From contig JAQTRN010000001.1 of NCBI GenBank assembly GCA_028711795.1, positions 1 through 13,979 of the forward strand: DNA of 13,979 nt, in the 5' to 3' direction. The position numbers and the translations under genes are program-made. This DNA is from Dehalococcoidales bacterium. Its GTDB lineage: Bacteria > Chloroflexota > Dehalococcoidia > Dehalococcoidales > JAQTRN01. The notes under the pieces were generated by a model, which did no database searches, was not told the origin of the DNA, and saw only the letters and a program-made list of their open reading frames with translations. This document shows positions 4,831 to 10,297 of this stretch, piece by piece. How positions within the stretch are numbered: the first letter of the stretch is position 1; every line of letters starts with the position of its first letter.

Positions 4831-5753
4831 CTGACTTAAAAGCCCCATTCCCATACTTCGGGGGGAAGGCCACGATTGCCGCCGATGTCTGGGGCTCGCT
4901 CGGTGCGGTGAAAAGATACATTGAGCCGTTCTTTGGTTCTGGCGCAGTGTTGCTGAAACGCCCTAATCCACAACCGGAAGCAGACGAGATTGTCTGCGAT
5001 AAGGACGGGTTTATTGCTAACGTCTGGAGGGCTATTCAGTTCAACCCGGACGAGGTTGCAAAATGGTGCGACTGGCCGATTAACCACGCCGACCTATCCG
5101 CTCGTAAAAGAGAGTTAATCAAATACGAGCAACGGTTGCTGGAGAATCTTATCGCCGACCCTAACTGGTGCGACCCTGTGTTAGCGGGATACTGGGTATG
5201 GGCGGCAAGCTGCTGGATTGGTTCGGGCCTAACCCGAGAAGGCCAGATACCCCACCTTACCGGGGAGCAGGGTGTACACGGGCTAGGCAAGATACCCCAC
5301 CTTACCGGGGAGAAGGGTGTAGTAGATGACCGGATATATACCTGGATGCGGGAGTTAAGTATACGGTTGCGCTACGTCAAGGTCGTCTGCGGGGATTGGA
5401 CAAGGGTGTGCGGGGGCAACTGGCAGGATGGAGATGGTATCTGCGGAATATTCTTTGACCCGCCTTATTCCTCCGACACGGGACGGGACGAGACGTTATA
5501 TCAAGCCGAGGATTTATCCGTTGCCAAAGACGTGGCGAAGTGGGCGCTGGAACGTGGTAAAAAATCATCCTACCGAATTGTGCTAGCCGGATACTACCAA
5601 GAACACGAGTGGTTACTCAAAGAGGGCTGGAGCTGCAAACAATGGTCGGCGCAGGGCGGGTATTCCAACATAAGCAGTGGTAAAAACAACAACCGCCATA
5701 AAGAGGCTTTGTTTATGAGCCCTTACTGTGTCGGGCAAGGGGTATTGCTATGA
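4827..5753 (+). CDS. D12-class (Dam-like) adenine-N6 DNA methyltransferase
   Basis: The 308-residue product carries the alpha-class order of motifs: FPYFGGK near the N-terminus (8-14) and EPFFGSGA (33-40) for AdoMet binding, then the catalytic DPPY (211-214) preceded by IFF. The target-recognition region between them contains an in-frame tandem repeat (IPHLTGE at 141-147 and 156-162). The enzyme transfers a methyl group to N6 of adenine in a short target, most likely for protection against host restriction; specificity cannot be read from the sequence. GTG 4827 is chosen because it overlaps the upstream stop and precedes the conserved N-terminus. No restriction partner is adjacent. Confidence 0.85.
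   Translation: MTDLKAPFPYFGGKATIAADVWGSLGAVKRYIEPFFGSGAVLLKRPNPQPEADEIVCDKDGFIANVWRAIQFNPDEVAKWCDWPINHADLSARKRELIKYEQRLLENLIADPNWCDPVLAGYWVWAASCWIGSGLTREGQIPHLTGEQGVHGLGKIPHLTGEKGVVDDRIYTWMRELSIRLRYVKVVCGDWTRVCGGNWQDGDGICGIFFDPPYSSDTGRDETLYQAEDLSVAKDVAKWALERGKKSSYRIVLAGYYQEHEWLLKEGWSCKQWSAQGGYSNISSGKNNNRHKEALFMSPYCVGQGVLL
5245..5321 (+). repeat. 45-bp-period tandem duplication inside the methyltransferase gene
   Basis: A 32-nt segment at 5245-5276 recurs at 5290-5321 with one mismatch; the core begins AGATACCCCACCTTACCGGG. The 45-bp offset keeps the frame and duplicates 15 residues including IPHLTGE. It lies in the region between AdoMet and DPPY motifs, where target recognition normally resides. 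Confidence 0.85.
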
Positions 5754-5908
5754 CACACCTGCTCCTATCCGGCCTGTACCTGCTGGTGGATGCCGTTGCC
5801 AGTCTGATTGCCTTCAGGGGGCAAAGGCTCTACTGCCAGGCTGTGCGTGTGGGCCGGGGGCTGATTGGCTTACTGCTGGTGATGTGGGCCTGGCACCCGT
5901 TGGATTGA
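5750..5908 (+). CDS. 52-aa membrane protein, two TM segments
   Basis: ATG 5750 overlaps the methyltransferase stop (ATGA). The product has a first hydrophobic helix (LLLSGLYLLVDAVASLIAF), a short basic loop (RGQRLYCQAVRVGR) and a second helix (GLIGLLLVMWAW), so both ends are predicted on the same side of the membrane. The alternative frame over this stretch gives a Gly/Cys-rich peptide without a fold, so this frame is preferred. The role is unknown. Position between two DNA enzymes and the stop/start overlap suggest co-translation. Holin-like or exclusion functions are possible but unsupported. Confidence 0.55.
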   Translation: MTHLLLSGLYLLVDAVASLIAFRGQRLYCQAVRVGRGLIGLLLVMWAWHPLD

Positions 5909-5923
5909 GAGGGAAGGTAAAGC

Positions 5924-6358
5924 ATGGCTAAAAATTACAGCGAAAAGCTCAAGGACCCGAGGTGGCAGAAGAAACGCCTGGAAATCTTCGAGCGCGATGG
6001 GTGGGAATGTCAGGTGTGCGGGGACAAAAAGGCCACCTTGGCAGTACATCATAGGGATTACGTCTTTGGCAGAGAGCCTTGGGACTACCCCAACTCTTCG
6101 CTTGTAACCCTATGTGAGCATTGCCATGAAGAAGAATTTGGCCGCGCCGAAATAGAACAGGGCCTCATCCATGCTTTGCGTAAGCAGTTCCTCACAAACG
6201 ATTTGAGTGTCATCGAGGACGCCTTTGAAAGCATGCCTGAATACAAACCACTTGATTTGTATATGATAGCCGAAACAATCAGGTGGTTCCTAACGAAGCC
6301 AGAGGTTGTGCAGGAACTTACTGACAGGTGCTGGAAGTATATGCGGGGCGAGGACTAG
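5924..6358 (+). CDS. HNH endonuclease
   Basis: The 144-residue product contains a canonical zinc-supported HNH fold: DPRWQKKRLEIFERDGWEC, then CQVCG (C29, C32), AVHHRDY (H42, H43), a central Asn (PNSSLVTLC, N57) and CEHCH (C64, C67). HNH enzymes nick or cut DNA with one metal ion. The C-terminal 75 residues are helical and have no recognised domain. A ribosome binding site (AGGGAAGG) precedes ATG 5924. Free-standing HNH genes in phages act in packaging, homing or host DNA degradation; here it sits between modification and replication genes, so homing or recombination roles are possible. Confidence 0.85.
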   Translation: MAKNYSEKLKDPRWQKKRLEIFERDGWECQVCGDKKATLAVHHRDYVFGREPWDYPNSSLVTLCEHCHEEEFGRAEIEQGLIHALRKQFLTNDLSVIEDAFESMPEYKPLDLYMIAETIRWFLTKPEVVQELTDRCWKYMRGED

Positions 6359-6361
6359 CTC

Positions 6362-7117
6362 ATGGCATGGATTGAGTCACATCAGAGTTTAGCCACACAT
6401 CGCAAGCTATTCAAACTCTGCGAGGAATTGAAGATTGACCGCCCGACCGGGATAGGGCTTCTTCACTTGCTCTGGTATTGGGCGTTAGACAATGCCCCGG
6501 ACGGCGACCTTTCGGGGGTCCCTGACACCGTTTTGGCCGAGGTTTCGGGATTTTTGGAAGGACGCTCGCATCGGTTTGGTACCCGTTTCATATCGGTTTG
6601 CTCCCAGTTTGGTAGTGCTTTGAGGTCGGCAGGCTTCATTGACCTGGATGGCAAATTGCACGATTGGGACGATTATGCTGGCAAGCTAATTGAACGTAGG
6701 AAATTAGACGCCACAAGGAAGCGTGTCCAACGGACGTCTGACGGACGGCGTACGGACGGCGTACGTACCGTACCCAACCCAACAGTACCCAACCCAACAG
6801 TACCTAAGAATACAAAGGACGACGGGGTTGTTTTACCTGATTTTATTGATAAGGGGTTATGGAATGATTTCCTCGATATGCGCAAAAAGCTTCGCAAGCC
6901 TCCTACTGATAAGGCAAAAACTTATTTATTAAAAGACCTTGAGAATTACAAAAACGGTGGAGATGACCCGAACGAAGTCATTAGGCAATCCATAAAAAAC
7001 AGTTGGCAAGGGTTGTTCCCACTGAAAGCAGAACGTGCCCGTGCCGGCCCCCCGAAACCTTCCGCCGTAAAAAAAGAGGACGAAGGGCCGATAGAGGGGT
7101 TACGAATTGTGCGCTGA
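6362..7117 (+). CDS. phage replication initiator (lambda O / DnaD-like organiser)
   Basis: The 251-residue product has an N-terminal winged-helix-type domain (about 1-110) with SHQSLATHRKLFKLCEEL, then a low-complexity linker (123-158) with TVPNPTVPNPTVP. A C-terminal module (165-222) follows with WNDFLDMRKKLRKPPTD and IKNSWQGLFPLK, typical of phage replication proteins that bind the origin and recruit the helicase loader. The linker is encoded by two families of short tandem repeats that look like origin iterons, as in lambda O. The following gene is a DnaC-like loader, which supports the role. The DNA is AT-richer than the flanking genes, particularly after the repeats. Confidence 0.75.
   Translation: MAWIESHQSLATHRKLFKLCEELKIDRPTGIGLLHLLWYWALDNAPDGDLSGVPDTVLAEVSGFLEGRSHRFGTRFISVCSQFGSALRSAGFIDLDGKLHDWDDYAGKLIERRKLDATRKRVQRTSDGRRTDGVRTVPNPTVPNPTVPKNTKDDGVVLPDFIDKGLWNDFLDMRKKLRKPPTDKAKTYLLKDLENYKNGGDDPNEVIRQSIKNSWQGLFPLKAERARAGPPKPSAVKKEDEGPIEGLRIVR
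6730..6804 (+). other. candidate phage replication origin: iteron-like repeats inside the initiator gene
   Basis: Three copies of an 11-bp unit beginning ACGGACG start at 6730, 6741 and 6752 (the last two identical, ACGGACGGCGT). A GTACGTAC palindrome follows at 6761-6768. Then GTACCCAACCCAACA occurs twice in tandem at 6770-6784 and 6785-6799, with GTACC starting a third. An AT-rich stretch follows (about 6830-6980). Iterons in the initiator's linker region followed by an AT-rich segment reproduce the lambda O/ori layout. Origin function is inference. Confidence 0.55.
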
Positions 7118-7931
7118 AAGGATTGTCAAGGTTATCTGCCAGGACTGCGGGGAAGAGTTCGCCGCCGCGGCCAGCAACCTGATGGGCGTACCCATCCCGG
7201 TCCGGAAATGCTGCGACCGCTGCGCCACGGAGAGAATCTTCCGCGAGCACCAGGCCGTCGAGGAGCTGCGCCAGGCGGAGATTGCCCGCACCCGCCGGCG
7301 CTTCCGGGAGACGTGTGGCATCCCGCCCATCTTCCAGGCGGCCGAGTTCGGCACCTTCGAGCGTGAACGCCAGGCACGGGCTTACGACCGGTGCCGGGAG
7401 TACGCCCAGGGCTTTGACCTGGTCAAGCCCCAGGGGTATAACTCGCTGGTGATGTTCTCCGAGCGGGCCTGGGGAGTGGGGAAGAGCCACCTCGCCTGCG
7501 CCATCATCAACCACATCCTCAACAACTGGGGCGGCTACCCGGTGACACGGCCGGCGCTGTTCGTTTCCGAGCCTGACCTGTTCCGGCGCATCCAGGCGAC
7601 CTACAACGTGCCAAGGGAAGACCGGGACTGGCGGGAGACCGAGGACGACGTGATGCGGGAGCTGACCACCGTCCCGCTCCTGGTGATTGACGACCTGGGC
7701 AAAGAGGAACGGAGCGACCCGCGCTTCGTGCAGAGGACGCTCTTCGCCATCATCAACGGGCGCTACAACAACCTGCTGCCGATAGTGCTCACCGCTAACC
7801 TGGGGGAGCACGGGCTGCAAAGATACCTGGGCGCCGGCCGGGAGAACGAGGCCAGTTTTGACCGGCTGGTGGCGATGACCAAGGGGGAGTTTATCTCAAT
7901 GACCGGAAAAAGCTACCGGAGGAAGGCGTAA
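7107..7931 (+). CDS. dnaC-like: DnaC-like AAA+ helicase loader with N-terminal zinc ribbon
   Basis: The 274-residue product starts at TTG 7107, overlapping the upstream stop, with GAGGGG before it; no better start lies before the Cys motif. Residues 11-39 hold CQDC and CCDRC, a zinc ribbon. The AAA+ core has a Walker A at 120-127 (RAWGVGKS, with Arg in place of the usual first Gly), Walker B LLVIDD (191-196), sensor region VLTANLGEHGL and a C-terminal SFDRL arginine-finger-like motif. Such proteins load the replicative helicase at the origin melted by the initiator encoded upstream. The gene is GC-rich relative to the initiator gene. Function is well supported; the altered P-loop is a caveat for ATP turnover. 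Confidence 0.85.
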   Translation: MCAERIVKVICQDCGEEFAAAASNLMGVPIPVRKCCDRCATERIFREHQAVEELRQAEIARTRRRFRETCGIPPIFQAAEFGTFERERQARAYDRCREYAQGFDLVKPQGYNSLVMFSERAWGVGKSHLACAIINHILNNWGGYPVTRPALFVSEPDLFRRIQATYNVPREDRDWRETEDDVMRELTTVPLLVIDDLGKEERSDPRFVQRTLFAIINGRYNNLLPIVLTANLGEHGLQRYLGAGRENEASFDRLVAMTKGEFISMTGKSYRRKA

Positions 7932-7933
7932 CG

Positions 7934-8695
7934 ATGACCTTAACAGCAGAGAAACCAACCGAGCAGCAAAACGACCAGGTAACCTGCAAGCACTTGCGTA
8001 CCCACGTCGTCGACAACCTCCACCAGGAATGCATGGAGTGCCCGCAGCGGTGGGAGAGGGAGGACTACGAGGCGCCCTGGCGGATGGTGCGGCCGGACGG
8101 GACGCTGGCCCCGGCGCCGGCGAAGAAGATACGCTTTGCGGGCGGCCGGCCGGCAAAGGAGGCAACGCCGGCAACAGCGGAAAAGCCGGCAGCCGGCGAT
8201 GCCCCGGCGATAACCCCGGCGCCGCCGGTGGTAGACAGCCTGCCGCCAGCTCCGCCGCTCCCGGCCAAGAAGAGCGACTGGCCCGCCTGGAGGGAGGCGA
8301 ACATAGAGCAGCTCAAGGCCGACTACTACCGGATGCGGCTGGTTGACTTCCTCTCCCGCTGGCATATCTCGACCGGGATGTGGGGCCCGCTCCGGGAGCA
8401 GCTAGGGCTTAAGCGGAAATCCAACCGGATCTACTCGCCCAGGGAAGAGGTCCGCCAGCAAAAACGGGGGGGGCAGCGCAAGACAGGCCCGGCACCGCCC
8501 GAGCCGGCGCCAGTGAAGCCCCGCCCGGATATGACAGTCGGGGAGCTGGGAGCGGCGCTCGCCGAGCAGGGGCTCCGGCCGGTATTCAGCGTCGTGCCGG
8601 TGCTCCAACTGCCGGCCTGGAACGAAGCCTGGGGGGATAGCGTGAAAACGGAGTGGCTGCGCACTGTAGCAGCTTTGAAAGAAGAGCGGAAGTAA
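7934..8695 (+). CDS. zinc-ribbon plus HTH-like protein, copy 1 (253 aa)
   Basis: The N-terminus carries C-x-H-x12-C-x2-C (C18, H20, C33, C36). A long Ala/Pro/Lys-rich linker follows (about 55-113), then a helical domain at 115-168 (DWPAWREANIEQLKADYYRM, SRWHISTGMWGPLREQLGLK) that reads like a helix-turn-helix. The C-terminal 80 residues are basic then helical. The first two-thirds match the protein at 12363-12800 in order and motif, and both genes follow a loader-like gene by the same two bases (CG). The family is not one I can name. DNA binding in support of the loader or origin is inferred from motif type and place. Confidence 0.65.
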   Translation: MTLTAEKPTEQQNDQVTCKHLRTHVVDNLHQECMECPQRWEREDYEAPWRMVRPDGTLAPAPAKKIRFAGGRPAKEATPATAEKPAAGDAPAITPAPPVVDSLPPAPPLPAKKSDWPAWREANIEQLKADYYRMRLVDFLSRWHISTGMWGPLREQLGLKRKSNRIYSPREEVRQQKRGGQRKTGPAPPEPAPVKPRPDMTVGELGAALAEQGLRPVFSVVPVLQLPAWNEAWGDSVKTEWLRTVAALKEERK

Positions 8696-8711
8696 AGGAG
8701 CGTAAACCATA

Positions 8712-9674
8712 GTGGCCACTGACCTTGAGATTCTAAAAAGCGCTCTGGATTTTGAAACCAGGCGAGCGCCTCAGTGCTGGGATGCGGCGAAGGTCGGCGC
8801 CGGGCGGGCCGATATTAACCGTCTCCTGGAAGCCGGGCTGATTACCCAACGCCATCGCTCGTCGCGCCTCGGGCCTAATCAGTACGGTTCAGCTTTATAC
8901 CGGCTGACTGACAGAGGCCGCGACCTGGCCGCCAACCCGGAGCAACCGGAGCAAAGAATCACGGCCGCGGAAATCCTGGCGGCTATGGACCTGATAGTCG
9001 GCTTCGACGACATCAAGGAGCAAATCGCTTACTGCGTTGAACAGCGCAAGCGGACGCACTTCCTCCTGGAGGGCCCGCCGGCCTGCTGTAAATCCGTACT
9101 GCTGGATGCCCTCCGCGGTACTGTCCCCGGCGCCATGATGGTCTTCGGCTCCCGGACATCGGGCAAGGGGCTTTCCGACCTGCTGTTCGAGCAGAGGCCT
9201 ATCCTGCTGCTGATGGACGAGGCCGACAAAATGCGGCACGACGTCTTCTCCCTGACCCTGGGGCTGATGGAGGCCGGGGAGATTATCAACACCAAGCAGG
9301 GCGATACCAGGGGCGTCAAGCTCAACACGATGGTGATCGGTGCCTGTAACTCTTCCAGGAAGATGCCGCCCGAGTTTCTTTCCCGCTTCGCCTTTCATCC
9401 CGTCTTCCCTCACTACACCCGGGAGGAGTTCATCGATGTGGTCCGGTCTATGCTGAGCCGTGCCGAAGATTGCCCGGAGGAGCTGGCGGAAATGATAGGG
9501 CGGCAGGTCTTCGACAACCGGCTCGGCGATGTACGGCAGGCCCGGGGTGTGTGGCAGCTGATGAGGGAGCCGACCGAGGCCGAAGCCATCCGGGTGCTGC
9601 GGATGAAAGCGAAATACAGCACCGGCGCAGCGCCGTTAAAGAGGGTCAAGGCTGCGAGTGAGGTGATGCTGTGA
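8712..9674 (+). CDS. AAA+ ATPase with N-terminal winged helix (RuvB/MCM-like)
   Basis: GTG 8712 follows AAAGGAG at about 11 bases. Residues 1-75 form a winged-helix domain (ADINRLLEAGLITQR, YRLTDRGRDLA). The AAA+ core has a deviant Walker A, GPPACCKS (121-128), lacking the Gly before Lys; Walker B ILLLMDEAD (164-172); sensor-1 GACNSS (N213); and an arginine finger in FLSRF (R225). A lid domain follows. The pattern GPPxxxKS is, to my knowledge, shared by a group of RuvB-like ATPases in phages and archaea, so the enzyme is probably active. Roles in branch migration, helicase action or recruitment are inferred from the replication neighbourhood. Its stop overlaps the next GTG. Confidence 0.75.
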   Translation: MATDLEILKSALDFETRRAPQCWDAAKVGAGRADINRLLEAGLITQRHRSSRLGPNQYGSALYRLTDRGRDLAANPEQPEQRITAAEILAAMDLIVGFDDIKEQIAYCVEQRKRTHFLLEGPPACCKSVLLDALRGTVPGAMMVFGSRTSGKGLSDLLFEQRPILLLMDEADKMRHDVFSLTLGLMEAGEIINTKQGDTRGVKLNTMVIGACNSSRKMPPEFLSRFAFHPVFPHYTREEFIDVVRSMLSRAEDCPEELAEMIGRQVFDNRLGDVRQARGVWQLMREPTEAEAIRVLRMKAKYSTGAAPLKRVKAASEVML

Positions 9675-9862
9675 AAGACGAGCTGGTTAAACAAATCCAG
9701 GACCTGACCGCGGAGCTCGGAGAATTAGTGGTGGGCCTCGAGCCGAAGACACCGGCTGAATGGGAGGCAATGGAACGGATGCAGGCGGCGCACAAGCAGA
9801 TGCGCGGTATCGCAATCGAGGAACTGATAGAGCAGCCGCCACGGGCCGGGTTAACGAGATAA
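9671..9862 (+). CDS. hypothetical small helical protein, 63 aa
   Basis: GTG 9671 overlaps the stop of the AAA+ gene (GTGA), indicating coupled translation. The product is a charged all-helical protein (VKQIQDLTAELGELVVGLE, WEAMERMQAAHKQMRGIAIEELI) consistent with a short coiled coil. There is no Cys motif or membrane segment. It may be a small partner of the ATPase upstream, from the overlap only. The family is unknown to me. Confidence 0.5.
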   Translation: MKDELVKQIQDLTAELGELVVGLEPKTPAEWEAMERMQAAHKQMRGIAIEELIEQPPRAGLTR

Positions 9863-9886
9863 CGCTAAATTTGAAAGGAGAGTGAA

Positions 9887-10297
9887 ATGCAAGGTAACGA
9901 GGAAACAATCTTCAAGGAGTGGGCCATCCTGGAGCTGATGGGACACCGGCGCCTGGCCGGCCTGCTCACCGAGGTGCAGATTGGTGGGGCGTCATTCCTC
10001 CGGATTGACATCCCGGACAAAGACGGGAAGACGGAGGCCTCCCAACTCTACGCGCCCGGCGCCGTCTACTGCATCACCCCGACCAGCAAGGAGATCGCCA
10101 TCGCGGTGGCGGCCACGTCCCGTCCGGAGCCGGTGTCACGCTGGGAGCTGCAACTGCCCGAGCCGGTCCGCCGCTGCCGAGTATGCGGGTGCACCGAAAA
10201 TAACGCCTGTATTGACCGCCGCACCGGCGAGCCTTGCCACTGGGTGGAAGCAGACCTCTGCAGCAATTGTGTAGAAGGAGAGAGCAGTGGTAACTGA
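9887..10297 (+). CDS. conserved phage protein with Cys-rich C-terminus, 136 aa
   Basis: A strong GAAAGGAGAGTG ribosome binding site precedes ATG 9887. Residues 1-90 form a beta-rich domain with WAILELMGHRRLAGLLTE, FLRIDIP, QLYAPGAVYCITPTSKE and VSRWELQLPEP, a signature I recall from many phage and metagenomic genomes with no assigned function. The C-terminus has seven Cys (97, 100, 102, 108, 117, 125, 128) in CRVCGCTENNAC and CHWVEADLCSNC, probably binding one or two metal ions. The end overlaps the ParB-like gene by 11 bases. Function unknown; association with replication or ParB is by place only. Confidence 0.65.
   Translation: MQGNEETIFKEWAILELMGHRRLAGLLTEVQIGGASFLRIDIPDKDGKTEASQLYAPGAVYCITPTSKEIAIAVAATSRPEPVSRWELQLPEPVRRCRVCGCTENNACIDRRTGEPCHWVEADLCSNCVEGESSGN

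Noticed and set aside
5728..5931. 67-codon Gly/Cys-rich forward frame
   Set aside because: It starts inside the methyltransferase gene with no ribosome binding site; the overlapping frame at 5750 gives a coherent two-TM protein with an ATGA junction.
4107..6358. IscB/OMEGA (HEARO) system formed by the structured RNA and the HNH gene
   Set aside because: The HNH protein is only 144 residues, has no RuvC motifs or arginine-rich bridge, and is separated from the RNA-like region by four genes.
8140..8240. Cluster of GCCGGC sites
   Set aside because: It falls in the Ala/Pro/Gly-rich linker of the zinc-ribbon/HTH gene and is explained by codon choice for those residues.
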